This document shows positions 1 through 10,420 of a DNA stretch of 64,000 bases, one piece after another. The DNA comes from Thereva unica. Taxonomy: Eukaryota > Arthropoda > Insecta > Diptera > Therevidae. The notes beneath the pieces are model-generated. The model did no database searches, was not told the DNA's origin, and saw only the letters and a list, made by a program, of their open reading frames with translations. Each line of letters opens with the position of its first letter. Within the stretch, counting starts at the first letter, position 1. Position numbers and translations under genes: made by a program. The stretch is from the NCBI GenBank assembly GCA_949987705.1, contig OX465281.1, positions 200,061,112 to 200,125,111 on the forward strand, read 5' to 3'.

Positions 1-32
1 TATATATATATATAGATATATATGTATATATA

Positions 33-1124
33 CAGGGTGTCCCACATAAACTTACAAAGCGGCCGGCTGTGGATAGGTCTTGGATAGACGAACAAAAAAT
101 CGTATGGGTGGGGGGGGGGAATCGTAACGGTTTACCCACTAGGGCGTTTTGAAGTTTTTTTGCTAAAGTTTTACATATCACCCTGTATTTTTGTAACCGT
201 ATAACCTATTTTCATGGTTATGGTACAAGTGTACGCAGAATTAAAGTTTTACATATCACCCTGTATTTTTGTAACCGTATAACCTATTTTCATGGTTATG
301 GTACAAGTGTACGCAGAATTCCTCCACCTATCTACAACGGTAAAAAAAATGGTCCTATCTTACCAACTTTTGGAGTTATGAATCCCCAAAGTCAAAATTT
401 TGTTATTTTTTCACTAAAATTTCAACTAACACCACCTTTTTCTCCAAAAAATACGTGATAAACCAATATTTTTTTTTAAAAAAATTGGAAAGTTTGGACA
501 AATTCCTATGAATAATGTATAATAACTTTTACGCTAGGGCCTTTACTTTGGAAGTTGTAAGCAATTTTAATGTTAAAATTTGCCTAATTTAGTGCTTATT
601 TGGTACTTTTCGACAAAGCTCAGATGGAAAAGTACTAAAGAGGGACGAAACACAGCCAATTTCAACATTAAAAATGCTTATAACTTCAAAACTGGAGGCC
701 GTAGCGTATAAGTTGTATTACATTATTCATAGGAAATTGTCCAAGCTTTCCAATTTTTTTAAAAAAAGTATTGGTTTATCACGTATTTTTTGGAGAAAAA
801 GGTGGTTTTAGTTGAAATTTTAGTGAAAAAATAACAAAATTTTGACTTTGGCGATTCATAAATCCAAAAGTTGGTAAGATAGGACCATTTTTTTTACCGT
901 TGTAGATAGGTGGAGGAATTCTGCGTACACTTGTACCATAACCATGAAAATAGGTTATACGGTTACAAAAATACAGGGTGATATGTAAAACTTTAGCAAA
1001 AAAACTTCAAAACGCCCTAGTGGGTAAACCGTTACGATTTCCCCCCCCCCACCCATACGATTTTTTGTTCGTCTATCCAAGACCTATCCACAGCCGGCCG
1101 CTTTGTAAGTTTATGTTGGACACC

Positions 1125-1127
<3 letters not shown>
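33..1127. mobile_element. Foldback MITE-like element, nearly one whole palindrome
   Basis: The left half (33 to about 575) is repeated in reverse complement in the right half (about 655 to 1127). The termini read CAGGGTGTCC and GGACACCCTG and lie directly inside (TA)n tracts, as expected for a TA target site. There is no coding capacity. The left arm carries a 78-bp unit twice in tandem (165-242 and 243-320), whereas the right arm has it once (about 919-996). A diverged relative lies at 38566-39452. The superfamily is not certain; the TA target would fit a Tc1/mariner-type element. Confidence 0.8.
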
Positions 1128-1211
<84 letters not shown>

Positions 1212-1214
1212 TAG
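1128..1214. repeat. (TA)n microsatellite
   Basis: About 85 bp of almost pure TA with one interruption. The same kind of tract occupies 1-32 on the other side of the foldback element, so that element probably inserted into a TA microsatellite. The short open frames here are Tyr-Ile repeats and not genes. Confidence 0.9.
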
Positions 1215-1339
1215 AGTTTCCCTTCTAACGCAGAAGGCGCACTTCCCAGCAGGGCTGAGAAATATTTACCACTGCCGTGGCGCAGCTGAGACATGCAAAC
1301 ATAAAAGATTAAGTACCAATAAAAATTGCATGCAAAACA

Positions 1340-3200
1340 CATGAACAGTCATGAGACAACAAATAGACTCCTTTTAAGCAGGGCTTTGTTAGTGCTTACG
1401 CTAAAAACATTAATATTTTTATTTACATTAATGAACATGCGATTAACAGGCTCAAATCGGCCATAATTGGTGTTAGAGGAGTTGATGTGTAAGAGCGGTG
1501 GTCCTCTCAGATTGTATCGGCTCTCTCTAAACGACGCACGGCGCCTTAGAAAACCTGAGTCGACACGTCCATTAAGAAGCTGGTGGACGAAAACAACATC
1601 GGCCACCTCACGACGCTTGTGGAGAGTGTTTAAGTTGAGTAACTTAAGTCGGTATTCATATGGTGGAAGAATTAAAGGGTCTTCCCAAGGAAGGTGATTC
1701 AATGCGAATCGAACGAACCTACGTTGAACCGACTCAATTTTTCCAACATGCGAAGAATAGTGAGGAGACCAAACCTGGGACGCATATTCAAGTAAAGGTC
1801 TGACAAGGGAAATGTAGAGGTGTTTAGTGATCAGGGTGCTGTTAAATTCTTTGGACCACCTTTTTATAAAACCCAAGACTAAGCTGCTCTTGGAAGAAAT
1901 ATAGTTGATATGACTAGAAAAGTCCAGCTTGGTGTCAAATCTAATCCCGAGATCTTTGACAAAATTAACACGGGGGACACCCTCACTAGAAAATGAGTAG
2001 TTATAAATTATAGGATCACGTCGCCTACAAAAAGTCATGACTTCGCATTTACTAATATTAAGAACCAGGTTGTTGTTAGCACACCAGGAGTAAAAGGTGT
2101 CGAGGTCGACTTGCAAAAGTTTGCAGTCCTCCATACTCTTTACACGACGGTACAATTTGATGTCATCAGCATAAATCAGGACTCTGCAGTGTCTTAGCAA
2201 GGTAACAATATCATCAATAGAAAGAATAAAGAGGATAGGGCCAAGATGACTGCCTTGAGGGACACCGGATGACGCCTCAATGGTCGCGGATTCGGATCCA
2301 CGGAAAAGGACTTGGTAGGTCCTATCAGCTAAGTAGGACTGGAACCATAATAGAAGGGCTTCAGGGAAACCTAACTTTTTTAGTTTAAAAAGTATAATGG
2401 AGTGGGAAAGCTTGTCAAATGCCTTACTGAAATCAGTGTAAACACAATCAGTTTGGCAACCGGAAACGAAGCCTTCAACAGCATGGGAAGTGAATTCAAG
2501 GAGATTGGTGGTAGTGGAACGAGCTGGAAGAAAACCATGTTGGTTTGTAGAAATAAGTTTTTTGCAGATGGGCACGATTGCAGAATAAATGATTGATTCA
2601 AAAAGCTTCGGTATGACAGACAGCTTGGCAATTGGTCTGTAGTTCGATATTTCGTTCTTGCTACCATTTTTGTGAATAGGAATTATGAACGAATTCTTCC
2701 AAAGAGTTGGGAAGTACCCTTTATCCAGGGACTTTTGAAAAAGGGTTTTCAGTGGACACTGGAGAACCTCCACACAGGATTTAAGGACAGCAGGAGGGAT
2801 ACCGTCAGGGCCGGAAGTGAAATCGTATGGGAGTTCATCAATATGTTTCATGATATCGTCAATGGAGATTGAGAGAGACAAACTAGTAGCCTCTCGGTGT
2901 AGAGTTATGTGACGAAAATTATTGTCATTAGGTTGAAAATTAGAAGGGGTGAAAGATTGATGAAAGAATGAAGCAAACATGTTGCAAATCGAGGAAGACT
3001 CATCACTTGACCAGTTAGTGTGCTGCATAGTCTTTGGGTAGTTATCAGCTTTTATCTTGGAGTTGTCAAATTTAAAGAAGTAGCTAGGATCAGTATAAAC
3101 CTGGTCCCTCATGCTGCTGAGATATTCGCCATACAGAGCAGAAGAGAGTAAACGAAATCTGTTATAGCAATCAGTAAATGTAATAAGACTCGGAGAATCC
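1340..3200 (-). mobile_element. 5'-truncated Jockey-type LINE
   Basis: A non-LTR retrotransposon on the minus strand, retaining the reverse-transcriptase half of ORF2. No endonuclease domain is present. The open frame can be followed upstream of its first Met to about 3195, where it meets a stop, which marks the 5' truncation typical of LINE copies. Related pieces of the same kind of element lie at 18910-20045, 21076-21215 and 37610-38345. Confidence 0.85.
1349..3112 (-). pseudogene. LINE ORF2 fragment: reverse transcriptase
   Basis: A 587-codon open frame with the landmarks of a LINE reverse transcriptase in order. These are an NYRPI block near residue 160, DFSKAFD near residue 230, SGVPQGSHLGP near residue 285, and the catalytic YADD near residue 320. 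The C-terminal thumb region has RPLLEYASQVW and RRFVRFAL, typical of Jockey-clade elements. The reading frame is intact to its stop at 1349, so this copy is fairly young, but it lacks the 5' endonuclease and could not move alone. The first Met (3112) is not a real start: coding sequence continues to about 3195. Confidence 0.85.
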
Positions 3201-3299
3201 TTCCTTTATTTTTGTACTTTTTACTTAATTTTAAAATGAAAGCGAATTTTTTAGTGCTTTCAAACTATATTTTTATTTTCTATTTTTGAGTCTATTATA

Positions 3300-4365
3300 T
3301 ATCTTCTGACAGCTTTCTGTACTATACTCTTCATACACTTTCATTTGATACCGATATCAAGGACGCTGCAAAGAAAAAGGTAAACCACCATTTTGTATTG
3401 GCCGCCATTTTGAATTTGGAATGAAGCGACACAGATAATAGGATGGTACTTATCACACCCTTTCATTTGATACCCATAACGAGTGGCTTGTAAGGAGAAA
3501 GGCAATCCGCCATTTTTTGTTAGCCGCCAATTTGAATGTCGAATGACGCTACACAGTTGATAGTATTCTACTTGTCACACTCTTTCATTTGATACCTAGA
3601 CCGAGTGGCTTGTAAAGAGAAAAGTATTCCGCCATTTTGTTTTTGCCGCCATTGAAATGACAACTAATTGAATTTTATTTGTCATACCCTTTCATTTGAT
3701 ACCCGTATCGAGGGTCGGGGAGCATGATTGCAAAATTCGGCCGCTTTCTTGGAACCGCCTTTATTGTTTTACAAAATGGTTATGTTTATGTGCAAAATTT
3801 CAAGTTGATAGGTTATATTTTCTCCTTTTTATTCTATTATGTCTTCCGCCATCTTGCGTTGCCCATCATGATGAATTTGGAATGATGCCACACAGCTAAT
3901 TGTATTCCACTGGTAATTCCCTTTCATTTGATACCCATGTAGGAGATCGGAAAACGCCCGCCTTCTTGGAACGGTATAGAACGTAGAATAAAAAAACATG
4001 GTGAAAAATCATAGGAATCATTGAATTAAAAAAACATAACTAAAATATCGAAAAATGGAAACCCGCAAAATTATATTAAACAAACTTCTGTATTTAACCG
4101 AAAAACATTAACTAATAGAAATAGAGCATAGATATATTTGTGAACAAAACTTAGTACAATGCAAATAATTTGGACTTCCATACGAACTTTCATCCCCTAT
4201 TTTACTCCTTTCAAGCTTTTTTGGCGACAAAAAGTAGCTATGTCGTTCTCCAAAGTCTAATATATCTCTGTAACAAATTTCATCAAGATCGGTCAGCGGT
4301 TTAGGCGTGAAAGCGTAACAGAGAGACAGACAGAGCTACTTTCGCATTTATAATATTTAGTTATA
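3300..4365 (-). repeat. Tandem-repeat element (about 120-bp units), left copy
   Basis: Read on the minus strand it begins near 4365 with TATAAATGCGAAAG, followed by a CTGTCTGT-rich stretch and TTACGC...CACGC. It then runs into units containing GGTATCAAATGAAAGG. On the plus strand these units (TTTCATTTGATACC) start near 3341, 3461, 3583, 3691 and 3921, a spacing of about 120 bp with one double step. Each unit also holds a CCGCCATTTT motif. A second copy in the opposite orientation begins at 63336. The class is unresolved. Confidence 0.6.
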
Positions 4366-4385
4366 AGTTTAGTAGTAGTTTTAAT

Positions 4386-4863
4386 AAGGGTATTCATTTC
4401 ACTTCGTAAGTTCTTCGTATTTGTCGTACTTGTCGTACTTCATAGCTGTTCCGTAGTTTTTGTAGTTCATTTCCATATATTTTTTAACTACGACATTTTG
4501 TGTGAAGTACGAAGCTACAGAGTTTCTAAAACGGCTCCGTAATTTTAAATTGTCGTAGTTGATGTTGACATTTGTCAGCTGTTTTGAATTATTTAATTGA
4601 ATTTAATTGCTATGAATTTAAAAGATGGCTAGCAAAACATTGAGAACAGCTTTATCTATTAATGCTTCCAATAATTTTTGTTTTTCACTATTTCTGAGCA
4701 TTTTCTCAAAAACCAACCTATTTTGAAGGTAAAAATGACACCTTAAATATTACGAAATATGAAAAAAAATTAGCTACGAAAAATATTCAATGTAGTCGTT
4801 CATGTCAATTGAACTACGAAACTACAAAACTACAAACATTTGAAAAGTGAAATGAATACCCTT
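4386..4863. mobile_element. MITE with AAGGGTATTC ends, TSD AAT
   Basis: Terminal inverted repeats AAGGGTATTCATTTC and GAAATGAATACCCTT enclose 478 bp of non-coding DNA. The flanks carry the 3-bp duplication AAT (4383-4385 and 4864-4866). Near the ends, short TACGA-rich repeats add further inverted symmetry. Confidence 0.7.
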
Positions 4864-4866
4864 AAT

Positions 4867-6614
4867 GTTTATTTTATATTTTATGAATTTATATTTATCT
4901 TAAAATATTTTTTTTTAATTTATAAATATAAAAAATATTTTTTTATATTTATTTTATTTAAAATATGAATTAAATTTTTAATAAACTTATTTTTTTTTAT
5001 TTCTACTAGTTGTTTTAATAACACTCAAGATCTACACTCCATGCAAAACAGCAATAGAAAATCTAATCCATCCGTCAGAAATTTTTGGCGGAGTAAAAAC
5101 GGACAATTTTGCCATTCCGCTCTGGAGTTCACGACACCAAAAATTCCAGCAGATTTGTAATTCGAAATTACTCTCCGCTCCAGCGGAATTTATGCTAGCT
5201 ATGTAAGAAAATTCCAGCGGAATCAATTCCAGCTGAGTTCAGAATAGGTCTGATTATGTCATAAAATACAGCGTTGTTCCAACAAACCAACCAGCCAATT
5301 TAAATAAAACTAAAATTAGTAAAAGCTTTAACTCTCGCGCTAACTTCCTTATTACTTCTGTACTGTAAATATCAAATTTAAAAACCCGCTGTGCAGCAGA
5401 GAAGGTATTTTCCACGAAAAGCGATATAATCCCACACTAAACAATTGACGTCATAATCAGACGCCGTACGATTTCTAGTAAAAGCTCGTAACAGCATTGT
5501 TATGAATGAAAAAGCTTTCGATGACGTAATTTGTTTTCTTTCCCAACTTTCCAGGAATTTACCAGGTGAAAAAAAATTTGCGAGCCCAGGTAAAATCCCC
5601 GATGACTCATCGCCCGAAACTGACTTTAAATGCTGTTTGTTATTTTTTTAGTATATTGAATATGAATGAAATTATTTCACCAGAAATATGAAGCAAATTA
5701 CCTTTCCATCGGACGGCAGGTCTGCGACAGGTACCAAACACAGTGTTTACCTGGAAAAGGCAAACAAGAAGCAAAAGCAGAAAGGAGTTTTTATGTTTTC
5801 GGACGAATTCGTGTTGCATGTTTTTTTTTATTTTTGTCGCACGTAAAGCTTGATCGAGTGAAAGGCTTTTTTGAGAAATGAAAAACACCTAAAGCTTTTT
5901 TTAATTGAGTTATTTTTTATAAATATTTGCTAATGGTACGTTATGTAAAAATTATTTCTAAATCGTGCTGTGAATATTCAATGTGGACATTATTTTACTC
6001 GCAAATGTAAATATTTTTACTGAAGATAGTTCGACAGACAAATTACATCAATGCATACATACATCTAGCATACAGTATACGGTTGTGCTCTATATTTAAG
6101 TGTAGATTCAAAGCAGCATGAACAATACGAAATTTTGAATTGTTAGAGAATGAACTTTCTTTTAATTAAACTACTTAAATCGACCTAAAATGTTAACATA
6201 TCTGCATGGTGAACAAATCCTTTCCAATCCCACCAAATAAAGCAGGCATATATATGTATAGGCGAGAGCCCTGCCCGAAGGACTTTGGACGGGGAATACA
6301 ATGGGCGCTGACCCTTTGACTCTTCAAACACCGACCATCCGACCTCTCCCCTACCACTTCCCCACCCCACCACGATCCATCCTATGGATTTTTCTGATTA
6401 CTGAATTACGACATAGGCAACCAATGACACTTAACCTCTGACCATCTTACCCTCATGTAGATCACAAGTCTCCCCATTTTGATCTTGTCATCCCCCACCG
6501 CCCCCGACCTTCAAACCGCATCCCCCAATACTGATCCGAAGATTGCGATTTAACTGAGCATTAGCTAAGTATTAGAGAATCAACATCTTTTTAATCTCTA
6601 AGCACCATTTTAAT
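4867..6614. other. Unassigned intergenic stretch
   Basis: AT-rich DNA without a convincing gene. The part from 5030 to 5250 has several TTCCAGC/GCTGGAATT motifs in both orientations and may be a decayed palindromic repeat. The part from 6230 to 6560 is C-rich on the plus strand (runs of CCCC) and lies just downstream, in the minus-strand sense, of the LINE fragment at 6615-7200. It may therefore belong to that LINE. Confidence 0.3.
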
Positions 6615-7200
6615 ATTTATTTTGATGGTATTATTCTGATGGCGTTCGTAAGCTCTTGGTAGAATTCCTCTTTCTCTTCATCAGACTTGTCTTCTGTAGG
6701 AGCATGGGCGCTTATGAGACTAATGTTATGTAGTCTTGTTTTGATTCGAAGAGTCAGTGATTTCATTGTCTTTTCCACGGTAAAGGCAGCGAGCACTAAT
6801 AACTTATTATTGCTCGCTGGTAAAGGCAACTCCGAACTCTCTTCTTCTATTCGAAGAACCACTGTAAAATATCGTGTAGGTTCAGAGATCCATTATGCCA
6901 CTGTGAGTCCACTTAGTTTCCTGTGGAACGGTGATCGCTATGTCGTATTTTTTCAGTAATAGTAAAAGCGAAAGCAGAGCGCCCGCCCTGTTGAGCGTAC
7001 TTCCAAAACCGAATTCCATGTTCCGGTGCCTGGGTCGTTGCCATTGAATCCGTCCTTGTATAGACAAGAGCATCCAGGGGTCACCCAATGTAGAGTCAAC
7101 ATATTCGTGGAGGTGGAGGTAGGATTCGCTAGCATATCGAAAAATCTTAGGTCTCGTGGACCTTAGATTGAAGATGACGTTTCTCAGGAAAACCACTTCA
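6615..7200 (-). pseudogene. RTE-type LINE fragment: endonuclease N-terminal half
   Basis: Two minus-strand frames together resemble the apurinic endonuclease of RTE-clade LINEs, whose host annotations are often misnamed craniofacial development protein 2. The upstream part has DIAITVPQETKWT (the QE of the catalytic site). The downstream part has [22 protein letters not shown] frame change between them and the loss of everything downstream make this a dead fragment. A fuller relative is at 49575-52225. Confidence 0.65.
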
Positions 7201-7396
7201 GCCTAGACCAAAATAGGACATCGAGTTACGTAAGAAACCGAACGAATTTGAGCTTACATAAATAAACTTGCTTATGTAAATTGTGTCGTAATTTACAACA
7301 ATAGTAACTACTATTTTCCATGATGCACGAGTCAATGCATTGATCAATTCGAACTGCCAATTGTTAGTTTTTATGTCAAGGTATTATATCCTTCAC

Positions 7397-7560
7397 TGAC
7401 ATGTATATAATGGACTGCTCATCTGAAATATTTCCATACAAATTCATGAACCCAAAAATATAATCCTCTCGCCCCTTTTGCCACCACGCTCAAACATAGT
7501 TAAATTTCGTGTGCGTTCACTGGCAGAAGTAATATCGGGTATAGTGATTTTTTATTTCTT
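7397..7560 (+). repeat. Partial copy of the CACTGACAT element
   Basis: Starts with CACTGACATGTATATAATGG and continues with GGACTGCTCATC, matching the left end of the element at 29600-30189. It also contains GGGTATAGTGAT, part of the minisatellite unit of that element. No right end was found, so the copy appears truncated. Confidence 0.5.
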
Positions 7561-8109
7561 TCTCATGGAACACATTTTACTGAGATATCTTCTTTGAAAA
7601 GAGAAGGAATCGCAAATTAATTAATATCAGAGAAGCACTTTGGTAACACTTTAAAACTTATGCACAGCATTCTTTGGTATTGTGTATAACCCGGACAATG
7701 GCGGGGTCATGTTTAGTCAAAAACTGGGAGAGATTGCGTTTCTCAGCAACCATCCCGATGAGAACACTTCACTCTGCAAAATGTTTGGAGCAAACCCTTC
7801 ATTTTATCAACACTAATCTATATCACGCACAGGATTGTCACTTTGTAATAAACTGTAACATCAATTCACATTTTTAGTTTTTACGAAGAAATTTTCTAAT
7901 TATTTTAAGAGCGAACAGAACTGTCAAAGACAAGCATTTGACACCCGTGAAGATGGAGAATTAGAGAGGAATTTTCTTGAGCCCAAGTGCTTCCCACGAA
8001 TCCATACGCTATTTCCTTATCTTCTCTATTCAAAGGATACCTCAACCTAATTCAACCAAGAGCAGCTTATTAAGCACAACTAGTAACAGTTTTCCAGTGG
8101 CATTAATTT

Positions 8110-8190
8110 TTTTTAGCGTGCAATGGTTTTAATGGCTTTCAAAATAGTTATTTTTCTTTCATTCAATATCTTTATAATCTCAAACAGGAC
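8110..8190 (+). repeat. Diverged direct repeat with 15375-15445
   Basis: About 70 bp around GGCTTTCAAAATAGTT matches 15375-15445 in the same orientation. The two copies bracket the entire nested transposon block between them. Whether they are two copies of one repeat or the split halves of an old locus cannot be told by eye. Nothing recognisable lies between 7560 and 8110. Confidence 0.4.
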
Positions 8191-8447
8191 CAATTGTGGC
8201 TACCGCTTCTCGTCTCATGTACTGTGTTTCCATTACTGTGTTTCCATGAGCCGAGGTAGAATGTTCGTCGAGTAAACAGAAAGCTTTTTCCTTCAAGTCA
8301 ACTCGATTCTGTTTCCATAACGATTTTGGGTTGAAGTGACAGGTAATCAATTTTACATTGCGCTGCCGTTGGAATATGTTCAGTAAAAGATACTCAAACA
8401 TACGCATACGCAAAACCCAGCTTAACCGGACTGGTTTCGTCGAATTT

Positions 8448-8757
8448 ACCGGTTCTACACATTCAACTTTGCATTCCACTTTTTGACGTTAAACTTGTTT
8501 TTCTCTTTCACTCCAATGCAAAGTTTGAAACAGACTAGAGTTGAAAGGAAAATGGAAAGCAACTCAGAATGGAATGGAAATTTCCGTTCAACTTTTGTGT
8601 TTTCTTTCAACATTTTTATGAGTGTGCGAATATGTATGAATATGAGTGTACACGGATAGCAGTGACAGCGGAGCCTTTCGATCTTCTTGAAAAGTTGAAA
8701 ATGCGACAGAATTGAACGTCAAAAAGTGGAATGCAAAGTTGAATGTGTAGAACCGGT
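8448..8757. mobile_element. 310-bp MITE with ACCGGTTCTACAC ends
   Basis: A terminal inverted repeat of about 43 bp, essentially perfect, begins ACCGGTTCTACACATTCAAC at 8448; its complement ends at 8757. The interior is non-coding. No clear target-site duplication could be found, so the exact ends may be off by a few bases. Confidence 0.8.
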
Positions 8758-9061
8758 CTTGGATTTAACGAAACTTTACTCAATAGCCCTAACTATAATG
8801 ATCTTAAGACGTCATAAGATTCTTCGTCAAATTCTCTTAAGACTGATTAATTATCTGTCAAATCGTAAGCTCAGCTATAATAGCCTTAAGACGTTTTGAC
8901 ATTTGTAAAAGGTAAACAAATCGAGTCTGGGAAAGCGTCCAATAAATTAAAAAATGGAAATTAACAATAGTTTTAATGAAGAATTGATTGAATTAGTTCA
9001 AAACTGTTTTTTTATTGTCTCTATTTAGTTTTCTTACACAACACGATCTAGGTATCGATAA

Positions 9062-9296
9062 CTTCGATAAAGAAAGACCTGTCTTGAATTCTCGGACGCG
9101 ACATATTCCGCCTTTGTTTTTAGTAACCTATTTCATGTATTCAATTTTAATATTCTAAATAAAGTTTTGTTAATATAAATAAATAGTTTATTTTACGGTT
9201 ATTACGAGTTGTTGTGAAATACCATTTCATTTTACGGTTATTGCGAGTTGTTGTGAAATACCTTGGTGACGCTTAGGACGCAATACCATCGCGACA
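9062..9296 (+). repeat. 5' LTR, missing its beginning
   Basis: Matches the 3' LTR from about 13482 to 13716 with roughly two substitutions. It lacks the TGTGGCGACC start seen at 13357. It includes a 37-bp unit repeated in tandem (TTACGGTTATTGCGAGTTGT) and an AATAAA signal. The loss of its 5' part probably removed promoter sequence. Confidence 0.85.
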
Positions 9297-9302
9297 CCAA
9301 AG

Positions 9303-9315
9303 TGGTGACCCCGAC
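9303..9315 (+). promoter_or_regulatory. tRNA-Trp primer-binding site
   Basis: TGGTGACCCCGAC, complementary to the 3' end of animal tRNA-Trp including CCA, lies a few bases after the 5' LTR. This primer choice is characteristic of CsRn1-clade elements. Confidence 0.8.
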
Positions 9316-9414
9316 AATAAAACCCGACAATAAAACACGACAATTAATACGCGTAACAGTGATTGACGGTCGGTTCGTTTCAGTTAACAATTTAGTACAT
9401 CGAATTTTTATTCA

Positions 9415-10197
9415 ATGGTTGACGAGGAGAACTCAGAACGACAAATTCCCCCACACGGGACAGCAGAGGTTTCTCGAGTTGCAGTGAAACTGCCCCCGTT
9501 CTGGAAACCAAATCCGGCGTTGTGGTTCTCGCAGATCGAGTCACAATTTGTAAGAGCCGCAATTACCGACGACGAAACAAAGTACCACACAGTGGTTGCT
9601 GCTGTGGAAAGTGCTATTTTAGCGCAGGTAAGCGATATAATACTTAACCCACCAAAGGGAGCAAAATATGAGTCCCTGAAAAGACGCCTAACATCACAAT
9701 TCGCTGATTCGGAGCAGACAAGGTTAAAAAAGTTATTGAGAGAAGCACCATTAGGAGACAAAAAGCCAACGCAACTGTTAAGAGAGATGAGAGACTTAAC
9801 CGCGGATAAACTTACAGATGACATCCTTAAATCTTTATGGTTGCAGAGACTGCCAGAACAGGTCCAAATGATCCTGTCCACTATCACAGGGGAATTAAGT
9901 AATATTGCCGAAACGGCTGATAAAGTGTGGGAAGTGTCGCAAGGCAACAATATTAATACAGTCGACCAGGAAAGCAATACAACGCTACAATTACGACAAC
10001 AAATCGAAACACTCACAGCCAGAATTCACCAGCTAGAAACACGCCGCAATAAATACCAAAGATCTCGAAGCCGAGAGCGACCAAGACAACGTAGCAAAGA
10101 ACGTCACCCTCACTGTTGGTTCCACAGAAGATTCGGAGATACAGCCCGTTCCTGCAGGCCACCCTGCAATTATAACAAGCAACCTAATTTAAACTAG
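9415..10197 (+). CDS. gag: Gag polyprotein of the gypsy element
   Basis: A 260-residue protein that would form the retrotransposon's virus-like particle and bind its RNA. An LPPFW..NP..WF motif around residue 28 and the following helical region match Ty3/gypsy capsids. A basic Arg/Ser/Glu-rich stretch (about residues 210-230) precedes an unusual finger, C-x2-H-x9-C-x3-C, near residue 233 (CWFH...CRPPC). That Cys-His-Cys-Cys arrangement is the CsRn1 signature. The frame is open from ATG 9415 to TAG 10195-10197. The stop is preceded directly by a slippery heptamer, so Pol is likely made by -1 frameshifting. Confidence 0.9.
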   Translation: MVDEENSERQIPPHGTAEVSRVAVKLPPFWKPNPALWFSQIESQFVRAAITDDETKYHTVVAAVESAILAQVSDIILNPPKGAKYESLKRRLTSQFADSEQTRLKKLLREAPLGDKKPTQLLREMRDLTADKLTDDILKSLWLQRLPEQVQMILSTITGELSNIAETADKVWEVSQGNNINTVDQESNTTLQLRQQIETLTARIHQLETRRNKYQRSRSRERPRQRSKERHPHCWFHRRFGDTARSCRPPCNYNKQPNLN

Positions 10198-10247
10198 AAA
10201 GTGCGTCGTCTTCAGCGACTAGAGACGGCGCTGGTAGATCCTGTCGC
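10188..10247 (+). promoter_or_regulatory. Predicted -1 ribosomal frameshift signal at the gag end
   Basis: The heptamer TTTAAAC (10188-10194) is in phase with gag as T TTA AAC and abuts the TAG stop. A -1 slip continues into the protease frame, which is open from 10188. After an 8-nt spacer, 10203-10210 (GCGTCGTC) can pair with 10224-10231 (GACGGCGC) as an 8-bp stem with one G-T wobble. Loop bases GCGAC (10215-10219) can pair with GTCGC (10243-10247), giving a possible pseudoknot. The pairings were worked out by hand. Confidence 0.7.
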
Positions 10248-10420
10248 CTTTGTATACGAGATAGAACAACCAACACAGAATTTCTCGTCGACACGGGAGC
10301 CGACGTCTCAGTGCTCCCACCAGGTAATTTGAAGTACCAGAACTCCTCTACTACAATCTTTAAATTGTTTGCAGCTAATAACACTCCAATCAAAGTCTTT
10401 GGTCAAAGAAAATTAACTTA
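10188..10420 (+). pseudogene. Retropepsin (protease) part of pol, ends in a frameshift
   Basis: In the -1 frame relative to gag, an aspartic protease with the active-site motif LVDTGADVS sits at about 10284-10310, preceded by RLCIRD. The frame runs into a TAA at about 10418. The reading frame of the downstream reverse transcriptase is shifted by one base at this point, consistent with a single-base deletion in a T/A-rich run. No start codon is expected, because this region would be translated as an extension of gag. Confidence 0.7.

Noticed and set aside
978..1342. Open frames with long Tyr-Ile or Ile-Tyr repeats on both strands
   Set aside because: They are translations of the (TA)n microsatellite and the end of the foldback element.
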